Of a DNA stretch of 64,000 nt, positions 11,369-23,465 are shown one piece after another. Source of the DNA: Carettochelys insculpta (lineage: Eukaryota; Chordata; Testudines; Carettochelyidae). A model generated the notes under the pieces. It searched no databases. It worked only from the letters and a program-made list of their open reading frames with translations, and was not told the origin of the DNA. Position 1 is the stretch's first letter; every line of letters starts with the position of its first letter. A program made the position numbers and the translations under genes. The stretch is from positions 194,297,298 through 194,361,297 of the forward strand of contig NC_134138.1 in the NCBI RefSeq assembly GCF_033958435.1. Direction: 5' to 3'.

Positions 11369-13603
11369 GTAGGAGTGCAATATCAATATCTCAGATCGCA
11401 AACTCTCATCTTTGGGGGCAGGGGGAGTGACGTGTGGTATGTTGTGATCAAAGCGACAGCATGTTTGTGTTTAAGTATTCATGTTATGCTTTAAAAAGAA
11501 AGCTTGTTTTGAAAGGACCATCCGATATATTTATGTGTTTTAATTCAGTTTTGGACCCATTCAAAATAGTAGGCTCATATGTTGGGTTTTAGAGTGGTTG
11601 TACAATTACCTTACTCTGAAGAGAAACGTAATCCCTTAAACTCAGCTGATAGCCTGACGTATACCACCTTGATCTGACTTAGTACGGAGCAGGTGATCTC
11701 TATGTTTCTACACAACCCTCTTGCATATGAAGTCCAGGCACAAAGGGCAAGCAGGCATCTGTGCAGGCAAGCAAGGAGTAAGAGTAGCCTTGGCTCCACT
11801 TCCATCCCCACCACACCAGTCTGAGCTCATAACAGCCTGGAAGAAGGGTAAATGGACAGCTGCGGCACCGCGGTGCTGTTTTGGAGTTGGGGCAGCCATG
11901 TACTTCCCCATTACATAGAGCAGACTGGAAAACCGTAAATCAGTCCCAAACAACCTCCCACCATTCCCTCTGAAGACTCAAATTCCTCTGCCTTTTATAA
12001 TGAGCAAGTGCCATTCACTGTTATCCAAAGGAAAGATTCAGCTATTTGTAAGTCCTCATTACCTCCCCATTCTGGGGTCTCCTGAATGGAGGAATAGTTT
12101 TTCATGCCTCTCAATATTCTTCTAAGTCAGACTTAACTGGTATTTAGACTACTGTATTTTCTCTTCTTTAGAGACTTGTGAAGTTATTTAATCCCAATTA
12201 ATTAAAAAAATTAAATCCCAGTGATCCTTCTACAGCAATTAAAGGAAATACAGTAGACAGCTGTTGTACTCACAGTCTGACAGTCTATAAAGAAGCTCCT
12301 CCTAAAGGGTGAATTTACTGCATCCACATGAGACTGCAAAAGCTTGCGGGGGCATGCGTTGTCTTTTGGGTATGTGTGTACTGCACCTAACATAAAGGGA
12401 TCCCATCCATGCTTGGGAATTGTTGGTGTCCTGATCAGGCAGATAATGAAAATAAATCTGGACTAAGGTTAAATCTACCACCCACCTTCTGGTCTGGGAC
12501 CAGTCCATCCTGGCTATGGTTTTACTCCAGGTCCTGTACTGTCAGTTCTTGCCAATGATCTAGAGTAGTGGTTGCTGCCTGTTAGCATCACTTGCAGAGG
12601 ATAAGAAGATTTTGAAAATACAGACTAACTCGGCTACCCCTCTGATACTTGCGAAGAATGTTGAGCTCCCTGGCTCCCATGTCCCACTTCCCCAGATGGT
12701 TCCCCCTCCTCCGCCTCCCATGCAAATTCTGCCATCTATGGATCTGTCTACACTGCAACCCAAATAACTGTGTGGACATTCCAACTCAGGCAGGGAGTCT
12801 GCAACCCTCTAAGCTGCACAGCCCAAACTCGGTCTGGGCCAGAAGGTCCATATGGCTATTATGAGTGTGCTAGCTTGAGTTCCGCTGGCTCAAGCATGTG
12901 CAGACATGCCCTCATGCTGTGTTTGGTGTAAACATCTCCTCTGTGGAGAACCAAGCCCTTGTGTAGTTGGCTGCTGCTCTGTGCAGTTCTATCCTGGAAC
13001 TTCGGTGGTATTAAGAGGCTCATGGTTGCTGTCTGCCTCAGGGTGGGTTTCACCCCTACTATGCTATTTAGCTGGAACACATTTAAAAGGATGAGGGAAA
13101 ATTAAACTAAACTCCAGCATGTGTAACAGAAGTGTATCCTTAAATCGGTTTCCCACAAACTTTCTGTTGATTTTATAGTGCATTAATCAGTGTAATGGTG
13201 TAGCAAGTATAGAGTGTCAGGATATGTAGATGTTTTAGTCACTTAAAATATTTAGTGATTTAAACCTTTATCCTGCCCTGGGATCCCCTTATGGGCTGAT
13301 CCCTGTCCCTTTGTGAAACCCTGATGACTAGGAAAGAGAGAAAAGAGAAAAAACGGGAAGCCAGATTGTGCCATGCCACAAGAGGTGCTGAAGAAGAGGC
13401 AGCCACCTTATAAGATTTCCTCCCATTCTTTTCCTCCTTACCCACCTTCCCAATGAAAAAAGGTTGAAACTACTGCCCTACAGCCATCTCAAACCAATTC
13501 AGGGTGCTTCCATTCTGTACTTATTTTTATTTGGGTTGTGGGGGGGTTAAAATGGTTTTGATTTAAGGAAAATACAATCTGTTGCATCTAGTTAGGAAGT
13601 AAC
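11369..13603. other. MYRIP intron; SINE head fragment at 12617-12650
   Basis: No other exon recognised. At 12617-12650 a minus-strand SINE head remnant (ACAGACTAACTCGGCTACCC) is visible. The rest is unassigned. Confidence 0.6.
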
Positions 13604-13616
13604 ATCTAATGAAGTG

Positions 13617-14061
13617 CAATAAAACAAAGCAGCAGAAACGTAGCACTTTAAAGACTAACAAAATGATTTATTCAGTGATGAGCGTTTGTGGGATAGTCCC
13701 ACTTCATCAGATCAATCTCATATCCAATACAGACTGACATTTATAAGTACAAAGGACCAAAAAAAAAATAATTGCAATAAAAACTGACAAATTAAATAGG
13801 ATAGCGGGAAGGGGGTGAGAGGTAAGGGGATGTTAATTGTCCTGTCTCAGATATTTACAAGCTTTTTAATTGCAATTGTTTTTCCTTTTTTTTTTTTTTT
13901 GTCCTCTGTACTTACGAATATCAGTCTGTATTAGAAATGAAATTGATCTGATGTCCCATGAAAGCTCATCATTGAATAAATCATTTTGTTAGTCTTTAAA
14001 GTGCTACATTTCTGCTTTGTTTTGTTGGAGTACAGACTAACATGGCTACCTCTCTGTTACA
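13617..14061. mobile_element. Inverted SINE unit with 13-bp direct repeats (unit 2)
   Basis: The left arm is a plus-strand SINE lacking its head (from 13617); the right arm is a minus-strand SINE with head ending near 14061. The palindrome continues past the SINE tails into extra sequence (AATACAGACTGA, then an A-rich/T-rich run) around a loop near 13790-13870. The 13-base repeat ATCTAATGAAGTG lies exactly at 13604-13616 and 14062-14074, outside both arms, so it brackets the whole unit. Confidence 0.85.
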
Positions 14062-14074
14062 ATCTAATGAAGTG

Positions 14075-15265
14075 GTTGACCAGTGCTTTGGTCCATGATC
14101 CACGAAATGCTCCCCGACTATTAAATGATTGTTAAATTTGGAACACAGGTTTAACCTAAGGGTTTTTGTGGTGCTGTTGCTGCTGAGCTGGGGGCCTTGA
14201 AGGGGGGAGGAGAGGCATGAGGTTGCAGTGCTGCTGTGAGGGGCGTGGGGTTTCTGCTTGGAGGTTCATCTCCCTGCCTGTGCAGTACTCAGCTGTGGGA
14301 CCCTGAAGCAGGCTGCCCCATGCTTTACACTTATGTTGTTTTTGTAAAAATGTGATAATTCGGGGGTGCAGAAATAGTGGGCAGTAGTCTTTAGCTTCCT
14401 TCCATGGCGAAGCAGCCCTGCTGGGATTGTGTGCTGGTTATTCTGAGAATGAGCAGAAAATGCAGTATTGTCACGCAGACTGCCCAACATTTAGGCAGAG
14501 CACTAGGCAGGAGACACATGTGTCCTGTTGGTGGGGGGGAAAAACAGCTTGACAGCATAGTTGGTTCTCTGGGTAAGATGAAAGAAAGTTAAACAAACCA
14601 CTGTGATTGTGGATGATCACTCTGAATACTCAGCTAGGAAACAAACTGTTAGTTGTTTCTCCCTAACTGAGATAGCTGGGCAGGGGAGAGTCTTTTAAAA
14701 ACTACCTCCAACAGATTGTAGTGATACGTTTATTTACCACAGACATCTTATATTTGTGGACAAATTACCCCCGCCTTTATTTCCCCACTGTCAGACTGCA
14801 AATGCATTGTACATGGGGGCACTCCACGACTCATTCAGAAACTGAAGCTAGCGCAAAAGGTAGCAACTTGCTTAGCGAATGGTATGTTCAGTGGGGAACA
14901 CCTGGCACCAGGGTCCAACATCTGCACTTCCTGCCTCCTGGTCTCTAGCTATAATGTGGATGTTAGTTTTGGTTTTAAGGGGTTGGTTTTAACCTATAAA
15001 GATTAATGTGAATTGGGACCAAGCTACTTGATACTCTTCCCCTCTCCCTTTGCCACTGCTGCTGTCAACAAGGACACATGACCCCCAAATCCCTGTGTTA
15101 CAGAAGCGAGGAAGCAGCTAGCCAAATGTTCTTTGAAAGAGCCCCTTGGTATGGAATTTGCCCCTTCCACTTTGTACCTAAATACCTTCATTGGCTGACC
15201 TACAAGGCACATAGCAAAATCCATCGATTTGTGATCTGGGTCTCCGATGGAGAGGGATGTTATAG
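14075..15265. other. MYRIP intron, no gene recognised
   Basis: Mixed base composition with short chance frames only. No domain or splice-bordered exon recognised. Confidence 0.5.
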
Positions 15266-15362
15266 CAGAGGTCAGCAACCTTTCCGAGGCAGAGTGCTGA
15301 AATTTGACCTTTTGGCCTTCATGTGTGGTCCAAGTGCCGGTGATACTTTTTGAAGTCACTAA
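15266..15362 (+). mobile_element. 5' end of a hAT-type element, cut by a Harbinger insertion
   Basis: It starts with CAGAGGTCAGCAACCTTTCC, a terminal repeat seen in sauropsid hAT elements, and stops abruptly where the Harbinger TIR begins at 15363. The opposite half was not found in the window. Confidence 0.55.
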
Positions 15363-17250
15363 GGCTGTGTCTACACTACAAAATAACTTCCAAGTTGCTT
15401 ACTTCAACGTACAACTTCAAATTAATGGACTTCGAAGCTGAGCGGCGACACACAAAAAGCTGCCCACCCTTACTTTGAAGTATGGTCTCAGTACTTTGAA
15501 AGGAAGCGTCTACACATCAATAGCCCCTACTTTGAAGTAAGAGGCCAGGAAATGAAGTAGACGGGTCACATGGGCTGACAAGCCCTTCCTGTCTTGCAGC
15601 CAGCCACTCCCTTAAAAGGCCCCTTCCAACACCCCACCCCCTGCATGTGCTAAGGGCTGCCAGGCTGCACACAGCAGGGCAGAACGCGTGCTAGGGAGCA
15701 GACATAGACAACATGCATCCCCAGCTGCTCCCCCAGGGGGGATGTCCTCACTGCTGACCATGGCGCTTGCTGCCGTGTATCAGCAGCACGGCAGGGCTGG
15801 TCACCATGGGTCCTATCCTGCAGGCTCTGGGCTGGGCCCTGCTGCCTGGTCCCGCACCCCCCCGTGATCCAGCGCCAGTGGGTCTTCCCCACCAGCACCG
15901 AGTGGTGGGACCGGCTAGTGCTGGGGGACTGGGACGACAAACAATGGCTGAGAAACTTCTGCCTGACCAAGCAGACATTTGAAGAGCTCTGCCACTGGCT
16001 CGCCCCAGTCCTCCAGCACCACGACACACAAATGTGGGCTACACTTCCTGTGCAGAAGAGGGTGGCAATAGCACTGTGGAAGCTGGTCACCCCAGACAGC
16101 CATCAGTCCATCAGCCATGAGTTTGGGGTGGTCAAAGACCATCATCAGGGCAGTCCTGCTTGAGGTAAGCTTGAACCACAGACCCGCCCTGGGGAGGGGG
16201 CTAATGGGCAAGGGGGATGGGGACCCTGCCAGGGAGGAGGGAGAGGGGAAGGGGCCCCTGCTGGGGAAGAGGGATGGAGGACAGGGACCCTGATAGGGAG
16301 GGGGACCACCCAGTCTGCTGTCGATGGACATGTCTTCCTTCCACCCCTGCAGGTCATCTGAGCCAGCAACAACATGCTCCTTCACTGCATCATTAATGTC
16401 AGGGACCTGGATGTCACCCTCGCTGGGTTTGCAGAGCTGGGGTTCCCAAACTGTTTTGGTGTGATTGACAGAACCCATATTGCGATCTGGGCCACGGAGC
16501 ACAGCAGGGGCGCCGATGTGAACAGGAAGGGGTACCACTCAGTGGTCCTCCAGGCCCTGGTCAGTGTGAGGGGATGCTTCATGAATGTCTGCGTCGGGTG
16601 GTCGGACAAGACCCAGGACGCCCAGGTGTTCCAGAATTCATGGCTGGGATGCCAGATGGAGGAGAGCACATATGTCCCCCCGCAGGAGCTCACACTGGGG
16701 GACATCACGGTGCCCGCATGTATTGTGGCTGATGCTGCATACCCACTGCACCCATGGCTCATGTGGAACCTATATGGGATGCACCACCCCATCCCAAGAT
16801 GATTTCAGCGCTGCCTCAACCATGCCAGGGGCACCATTGAGCGTGCATTTGGGACGTTAAAGGCGAGGTTTCACTGCCTCCTCACAAGGCTGGATGTCAG
16901 TCTCCCAAACATGCCTGTGATGCCACCAGAGTATTGTAGAGAGCAGACAGGCGCCCTTTATGCAGAGCTGGGCTATGGAGCCAGGGGCCAAGTACAAACA
17001 GCCGCCTGCTGCCCCAAGCCATCAGGCCTGAAGGGATGGGGGCAGGTTCTGGGAGGCCCGGAGTGAGGGTCTGTGAGGCCTTGTTTGAGGCCTTTGCCCA
17101 GGGCTCACACTGACCCTCCATACAATACCTCCCCGCTCCCCACCCCTCTCCACTCTCCCACCATGCACTAGGGACTCAGGATTAGGGTTAGAATGGTAAC
17201 TTTTACTGGGGTTCATGGGAATAAAAGTGTTTTCACAACAACAAAATAAT
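15363..17250 (+). mobile_element. Decayed autonomous Harbinger element (copy B), right end unclear
   Basis: The left end GGCTGTGTCTACACTAC follows the triplet TAA. Subterminal sequence carries several CTTCGAAG- and TTGAAGTA-type blocks like those in the MITEs. The transposase remnant occupies 15742-16960 and a polyadenylation-like AATAAA lies near 17220. No matching right TIR or Myb/SANT partner gene is visible, so the element is probably 3'-truncated; the right boundary given is approximate. Confidence 0.65.
15742..16960 (+). pseudogene. PIF/Harbinger DDE transposase, broken (copy B)
   Basis: The product was a HARBI1-like DDE transposase that cut and pasted the element DNA. Exon 1 (to 16164) contains EWWDRLVLGDWDDKQWLRNF and SISHEFGV; exon 2 starts at 16353 after a 188-base GT-AG intron. 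The catalytic positions are retained: Asp in GVIDRTHI (16467-16469), Asp in KTQDAQVF (16617-16619) and Glu in TIERAFGTLK (16839-16841). Disruptions are a frame change before 15864, a one-base excess near 16130, TGA at 16359-16361 and TGA near 16801. The C-terminus is lost after about 16925, where the usual Cys-Cys/His-Asn segment is missing. It sits inside a MYRIP intron. Identification is by family motifs. Confidence 0.85.
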
Positions 17251-17454
17251 GAATAAACCTATTTACAAGGGGAAACTATGTGCAGAAAGGTTGTGGGGGG
17301 CCAGGGTGGGGGACTGAACTTGGAGGAGGGGGCTGGGGTAGGGGACCAAACTTGGAAGAGGGAGCCAGAGTGGGGTAGGGCTGAATTGCCCACTGGCATG
17401 GAGAGCCAGGAGCCGTAGCGGCCACAGGTGCCTCTACTGACCCAGAGCCCCACT

Positions 17455-17880
17455 TCAGTGCAAGAAGGGATCAGCCAGGGTGCCCCTGGGACCTAGTGCC
17501 TGCTGCCTGCAGGCTGTGCATGGGGCAGGCTGGCTCCCGCTGCTGGCCCAGCCCTGCACTCCGGTGGCAGCCCCACACTGGGGGCTCTGGCCCCGGCCCT
17601 GGACTCCAGTGGAAGCCCTGCAGCTGGGGCCCCATGTCATAGATTCCCGCCCTGTGCTGCAGCAGGGGCCCCATGCTTCAGCTCCCCATTCCAGTGGGGT
17701 CCCTGCAGCGGGGGCCTTGGCCTTGCACTGAAGTGGGGCTCTGGCCGCGCACCACAGTTCTGCAGCAGGACTCCAGCCCCAGCTCTGAACTCCTGCCCTG
17801 TCCCATGCTGCATGAGAGAGGAGGGGCAGGGCCGGAGCCCCTGGCTGCCTGCCTGCCATTCTACATTGTCTCGTGCTGAG
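17455..17880. repeat. GC-rich degenerate tandem repeat
   Basis: Recurring phrases such as CTGCAGCTGGGGCCCC, CTCCAGTGGAAGCCC and GGGGGCTCTGGCC repeat at irregular intervals of about 50-70 bases. The long open frames on both strands here reflect this composition and match no known domain. Confidence 0.5.
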
Positions 17881-18259
17881 AGCGGCACGCATGCCAGCAG
17901 TTGCCAATCTGAGTTAGTTTGCTGCTTTGAATAATTATCAAGTTAATTTAGTTTGCAAGGGCTACGTGTTGTTATTCTGCTAAGCAGTTGTTCCTATGTG
18001 GCATTTTAGTTGTCAGGCTGCCTTGACTTCGTGTGCAAGCATTTTTTTATTTTAAATTTAACATATGCATAATATTATTTCATCGTAAGAGCAGTTGAAA
18101 ATGTTCCAGCTAAACCATTTTGGACAAGAAATTGTCATTTTGTGCCCAAATTTCAACTTTTCGTCAAACAACTGAACAGCTGAAAGCCACAATGTTTTCA
18201 GTCTGGGGCCGAAAAGATTTTCATTTCAAACACCACCATAGTGCCTCTTGGGAGCTGTA
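17881..18259. other. MYRIP intron, no gene recognised
   Basis: AT-rich stretch without recognisable repeats or exons. Confidence 0.5.
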
Positions 18260-18588
18260 AAGGTTGAACCTCTCCAGTCTGGCATTGTTTTGTCTGGAAA
18301 CATCCATAATCCGGCATGGTTTTAGTTAGCTGGGCAACCACTTATCATGGGTGTGCCCAAGATTCCCATGTCCCATGAAGTTTGTTTCCAGCCACCAGTC
18401 CTGGCTCTGTGTCCTGTGCTGTTACTTAGCTGTAATTTACCCTTAAATGTCTTCTACGAGCCCAGTAAGAAGTGAAAAGTGTTCAAAATGCTGCTAGACA
18501 CTATTGGCCTCATGTGGTCTGGTAAATGTTCTTGTTCAGCACAGGTGAGGTCCTGGAGGTGCTGGATTAGAGAGAGACGTTCAACCTG
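18260..18588. mobile_element. pogo/Tigger-like MITE, TA flanks (copy 1)
   Basis: The left end AGGTTGAACCTCTCCAGTCT and the right end ACGTTCAACCTG form a short TIR, and TA lies on both outer sides (18258-18259 and 18589-18590). A second copy is at 47696-47987, with shared interior phrases such as CCCATGAAGTTTGTTT and GTGCTGTTA.TTAGCTGTAAT. Assignment to the Tc1/mariner-Tigger group rests on the TA duplication and TIR style. Confidence 0.7.
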
Positions 18589-18986
18589 TAGTTTAGCTGC
18601 CTACTGACCCCATTCTCCTTTATGTGCAAGTTTCCCCAGACAGACTACATCTCCCATGATCCACCACAGCCTGGGTTTCTACAATGCTCCTTTGTAGTTT
18701 GGCAAATGGGGTTACTGTGTTCCAATAATTGGAAATGTAGCCAAGCTAGGTAACTGTGCACATAGAGAAAAATGGGGTCATGACTGCTGAAAAAGGTTGA
18801 AATTTTCCACCAGAAAAAATACATTTCCAAGTAGATCTATTTCATAAGGGTGGTACGTGCAGAGACATTGGGAAACTTGCTTTTTTTTGGCTTTCATCCT
18901 TTCCTGCCATAGTCTGTGGCGTCTGTGATTTAGAACATACATCACAAGCAATTGGACTTACTTTGTACCCTGACTTGGATCCTTAG
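18589..18986. other. MYRIP intron up to the next exon
   Basis: No gene or repeat recognised. The acceptor TCCTTAG precedes 18987. Confidence 0.5.
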
Positions 18987-19148
18987 GTGTACCTGACAGC
19001 AGGCACTGTGTACAGTTTGGAGGGTCAGCTGAGCGAATTAGAGGATGCGGCTCGCAAAATCAACAGTGTTACAGCAGAATCGGACCTGGCTGACCTGGAG
19101 GACCAGGTAGCCACAGCAGCAGCCCAGGTTCATCATGCAGAGCTTCAG
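18987..19148 (+). CDS. MYRIP: MYRIP coding exon (fifth from the 3' end)
   Basis: 54 codons, phase 0 at both ends, acceptor CCTTAG and donor CAG-GTGAAG. The peptide begins VYLTAGTVYSLEGQL and includes LSELEDAARKI and ADLEDQVATAAAQVHHAELQ. The leucine, glutamate and glutamine spacing fits a coiled coil shared by MYRIP and melanophilin in their C-terminal parts. It is the most conserved piece in the window and anchors the identification. No in-frame stop or frameshift is present. Confidence 0.9.
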
Positions 19149-20723
19149 GTGAAGAAATTCACTCTCTTCCTGGTTCGAAAGGCACTACAGCATTGTACTG
19201 TCCTGCTTAGACCTTGTATGGTAACAGTTCACACATTCAAGCTTATCATCACTCATATACAGATTCTCCTCTGTACCCATGTGGACTAATTAGCCGGACT
19301 TCACTTTTAGTAATCCAACATATGCACCCATATAACAGCACCTGAGCAGGGTGTGTGTTGCTTGGGCCCTATTGCATAACAAAGAGCTATGCATGACAAA
19401 TAGAGATATCCGTTTCTTTGGACCAGAGCTGTTGGCTCAAATCCTGCTGTTACTGAAGTTGGTTGGCAAAACACCTGTTAACTCCAATAGGTGCGAACTC
19501 ATGCCCACATGCCACTGACAGCATGCTGCACATCACCGTATTTAGCAAAGATGCTGGATTCTGTGCCATACACTAAATCGGGTGGTGCTCCTAGACCAGA
19601 ATGAGAGAACTACAGCCACGCAATGTGCCTGTGCTGATATCACCATCTCCATTCTGAACAAACTTCTGAACTCTTTCACTGTACCTAGAGATACCGAATG
19701 GTGCATTTTGAGGTCTTTACTTAATTTTTTTTAACGGGGCAAACTTCCACTGACTTCATTCAGCAGCAGTTGCTTGAGTAAGGGCAGAGACCTCAGGATT
19801 TATCCTAACTACTTGAGTAGCTTTTAAAACGGAGAACAGTGCTTTCTTTATATTGGCTTGAATCTTTAGTTTATGGTAAGAAAGACAGCCATGCAAGGTG
19901 TCAAAGGAAAATAAGTGTGTACTTAAAGTAATTAAAAACAATCAATCCTATTGAAAATATGTTCCCAGCAGTATTGGCAACTCCGGTGTTATCTGTCATT
20001 AGCACATATTATCTGACTGCAGAAGTCTGTCTGTTCTCTCATTTCTCCATTGGTTCTGTTCCTTTTTGCGTAATTTTTTCCCTCTATCACCACTTCAGCC
20101 TTGTTTTTTCCCCAAAGTCTTATTTACTTGGTAGTTTGTTTCCTTGTTTGTTTAATACCATGTCTTTACTGAGGTATTTAAAGTATGAATTATGGAATGT
20201 TTAAGGTAGAAGATTTCAGCATTGTTTTAAGAACGCACTTTTCTCTGTGCTCAAAGAAATATGAGCCCATGTGAAATAGCAAATGCATTATAAAATACAG
20301 TGCTTTAAGCATAGCTTTTAAAACACAGCTCCAGTTAAGTTATAATTACACAGCTACTAGTCATTGGGTACCGGCTGTATTTCAAATGGAGCAAAGTGTC
20401 CATAGTGAGAGAGAATGTGAGTACAGAGCCACAAGATCATTCATTTACGCCATGTAATGAGTAATCATCTTTACTAATACGTGCATGTTCCCTTTGGCAC
20501 TCAAGACTAAAGAACAAAGCTGTCCAAAACGTCTGGCAGATTGTCTTTCAGAGCTACTGAAAAATCAGTTGCCTCTTTTTTCTTTTTTAATACTGCCGAT
20601 TGATTGAGGGCGTGAGCGTGAGCGTGAGCTCGAGCTCCTTTTGCTTTTAATTAGCAGCGTTTGCAGTAATTTGGAAACTTCTCCCCCCAGTCTATTTTTT
20701 TTAACTTGTTGTTTTGCTTTAAG
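19149..20723. other. MYRIP intron, no other gene
   Basis: AT-rich, including a short GAGCGT tandem (about 20608-20632). The sequence before 20724 ends in a T-rich tract and TTTAAG acceptor. Confidence 0.6.
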
Positions 20724-20828
20724 ATTTCAGATATCGAGAGCAGAATTTCAGCTCTCACTGTTGCAGGCTTGAATGTGGCTCCGTGTGTTCGCCTGGCAAG
20801 AAAACGGGAGCAAAGGCAAAGGAATCAG
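20724..20828 (+). CDS. MYRIP: MYRIP coding exon (fourth from the 3' end)
   Basis: 35 codons, phase 0, acceptor CTTTAAG and donor CAG-GTGCCT. It encodes ISDIESRISALTVAGLNVAP followed by a basic stretch rich in Arg and Lys (LARKREQRQRNQ). It continues the coiled coil from the previous exon. The IESRISAL core is shared with melanophilin, but the following NVAP...basic tail matches my memory of MYRIP rather than melanophilin. Confidence 0.9.
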
Positions 20829-20918
20829 GTGCCTACAGCACTATGCGGCTTTGCACGGGGGAAGTCTCCGCTTTTTTTTGTGTATTACGACTTATTATAA
20901 TGTATATGTTTTTCACAG

Positions 20919-20979
20919 ATGCAAACAATAGACACCTCAAGACAGCAGAGGAGGAAGCTTCCAGCTCCACCAGTAAAAG
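20919..20979 (+). CDS. MYRIP: MYRIP coding exon (third from the 3' end)
   Basis: 61 bases: 20 codons plus one base, acceptor TTTTTCACAG and donor G-GTGCCC. It encodes MQTIDTSRQQRRKLPAPPVK. The single leftover G joins GT at the start of the next exon to make a Gly codon, so the phases agree. The intron before it is only 90 bases. Confidence 0.9.
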
Positions 20980-22337
20980 GTGCCCCAAAAATTCATTCAA
21001 CTAATTTTATGTATTGTCTTCTCTTGCTGGTTAAACTGCAGTATGCAGCCTGAAGAGAGCAGTTCAGGGCAATGGAGTTACAAAGCGAATACAATGAGAA
21101 TAAACAGTACCCCAGAGCTACATGGGCATTACAAAACCCTGATTTTGCCTTTTGGAAGGTGTTTTCACTTGCTCATTTGATTTAATTTGCTGCATACGTC
21201 AGAAGACTGGCCAAGGCAAATAAGAAGTGATGACTGTGTGACCTGAAAAGATCCCAAAAAGGCTATTCTGGAGTGAGTGGCGGTTAGAATCAGCAAACAG
21301 CGATCACAGTGTGCTAGTTTAGCCAAGGTAGTGCTAGCCTACTGCCCTGCACCCCAGTAAAGTGAATAGGGGGCCCTTGAACTCTTCTGACCCTAACCAG
21401 TTGCTTAGCCTGTTTATGCCAAGCACCAGTTCTACCAGTTAGCAGTAAGACAAAAGCAGTTGAGATCATTTTTCTGGGAGTAAGTGGAGCGTGTGTCAGG
21501 AAGGCACTTGTGCCATGGACTACAGGTCTTAAAAATATTTCTAGTTTGTGGAGAGTTGATCAACTTGCTTAGACTTGACTACACACTCTTGGAAAAGCTC
21601 ACTTTTAAGGCCTGAATCCAGCCAAGCACTATTTAATAAAACCTTTAAATGTGAGCTCAGTGCAAATGCATCTTTAAGCGCTTTGCTGAATCCATGTGTA
21701 ACGGCATAAGAAATTTCAGGGACAGGGCGAAGCTACCCGGCTTACATGCCTTCACCGCAGCATCATGCTTCTTCCATGACTCAAAATCATCTTAAGAAAC
21801 TTATCTGTTGAATTCCTCTGTAACTTTTGGATTTAGCAGTTAGATTTAGCACATCCCCACTAGGCATGTTAAATCGAACCCCGGAAAATCGACCACCAGT
21901 GGGTCAATTTTCCCTTAAGTGTAGACATACGCTCCATGACATTATCTGATGATTTACTGTTTGCCTGTGAACATTCTCATGAGATCTTGTTTTGCTTTTC
22001 TGTTTACTCTGAGTTTTCTGATTTTTCACTGCGTGCCTTCCAACTTTAACTGTTTAGTGGTGTGACAATGCCTGGACCCAGTTCACCACTGCTTTACCCT
22101 AAATTCATGCCATTGTAACTCCATTGATGGAAGTGAAATCATGTGACATTGAATCGGGTTTTCTCATAATTTCAAAAACCTCTCTTACAATATCGTAGTC
22201 TTCCAGTTTCCATTCAAAGTAACCCAAACTTTCCTCAAAACTTTGGTGTCAGTCTCTGAAAAGCTAAAAGATTTGCTTCTTTCAAATCTGTTATTTCAAG
22301 TTATCACATAAAAGATGTTCCCATTTTTCTCCCCCAG
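20980..22337. other. MYRIP intron with a Harbinger-type end fragment
   Basis: At about 21850-21935 a remnant ends in AAGTGTAGACATAC and has mirrored ATCGA blocks, like the right half of a Harbinger-type MITE. No other feature recognised. Confidence 0.5.
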
Positions 22338-22456
22338 GTGAAAATATCGATGATTCTTCACTTACTACTGTTAGAACATTTAACAGAAACTTTATGCTCC
22401 AAGGATCTCTAACACAAAGAACTAAAGAGGGAAAAAGCCCTGCCAAGGACTTGATG
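22338..22456 (+). CDS. MYRIP: MYRIP coding exon (second from the 3' end)
   Basis: 119 bases beginning in phase 1, acceptor TTCTCCCCCAG and donor ATG-GTAACG. Joined to the previous exon it reads VK-GENIDDSSLTT and continues FNRNFMLQGSLTQRTKEG to AKDLM. The sequence is polar with no predicted transmembrane part. The QGSLTQR motif also occurs near the end of melanophilin, which fits common ancestry. Confidence 0.88.
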
Positions 22457-23432
22457 GTAACGTCTGAGAACAGACCTTGTTAAAATTGTTAAGAGCAAGA
22501 AATATGGATTACTCATTTAAAGCTAGATTGTCCCTAACCCTTACTCGCTGCTTCTAGGACTAAGGCTCCTTTCACTCCATAGCAAGGAGATTATCTTAGC
22601 TCTGCCCAGCGTCTTGCCAGTTGTAACAGCTACCCGAGAGAACTAGCTACACGAACGAAGCCTGGAGTGGACAAGGAACTGTACTCTTTCAGGAATTCCT
22701 CTTAGTTGCTTAATTTAGTCTGTGTCTACATTGACATGAATAAACTTCAAGTGCTCTGGATGTGTTTATAGAATTACAAATAAGAACCATTTTTTTAAAG
22801 AGACCTTTAAAAATGGCAAAATTAACTGACCCTTGAGTCCAGGCCCAGACTTGTGGGGCAGACCATGACAGCAACAGTGCTGCAGTATAATACAGTAGAA
22901 GACACTTTTCTCATATCTCACCTATTCATAGGGAAATGTCAGCAGAGGGGTTTAGTGGGAGTTAACTGGTGCACAGACCACATACTGGGTCTCTACATAG
23001 GGTATGAATGTGAATGAGTGGGCCATGCAGTGCTCCCAGAAGAACAATTATCTCCTGTGTTGGCAGACCAATAAGGGAACAAGTTCAAGAGTTGAAACCA
23101 TCTTGTCCCCAAACACCTAAATTGAGATCCTGGTCCCACTGGAGTCAATAACAACAAAACTCTTAACTTCAGTGGGGCCAGGCTTTCATCACAGAATTCA
23201 AATCTCTGGCCTGTCAGTTCGTCTCAACAATCAGGAGGGGACTTAAATGGTGTATACTAGTATTGTGCTCTCTGGCTTGTATTTCATCCAGAATAATTGG
23301 TGTATATGATAGCTCAGTAGCCTGGTCATTAAGCATTGGTGGTCCCCTTTTGTTGAATCAGCGTTGTATTTTATATGTTTTGTCACTGTGAAATATTTTG
23401 CTAATAACGTTTTCCTTTTCTCTCCATTCTAG
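22457..23432. other. Last MYRIP intron
   Basis: Nothing else recognised apart from an isolated GTCTGTGTCTACATTGACA near 22730 that may be a decayed Harbinger-type left end. Confidence 0.5.
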
Positions 23433-23465
23433 GAACCAACTATAGGATCTGCTGTAATGTACTAG
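23433..23465 (+). CDS. MYRIP: MYRIP last coding exon and stop codon
   Basis: The exon encodes EPTIGSAVMY then TAG at 23463-23465. The acceptor is CTCCATTCTAG after a pyrimidine-rich tract. The ending SAVMY agrees with my recollection of vertebrate MYRIP C-termini, an independent check on the assignment. The exon continues into the 3' untranslated region. Confidence 0.88.
   Translation, partial: EPTIGSAVMY

Noticed and set aside
15915..16538. 207-codon open frame on minus
   Set aside because: Antisense shadow of transposase copy B spanning its intron.
18987..23465. Assignment of the exons to melanophilin (MLPH)
   Set aside because: The coiled-coil core is shared, but the basic tail, TSRQQRRKLPAPPVK segment and SAVMY ending fit MYRIP rather than MLPH.
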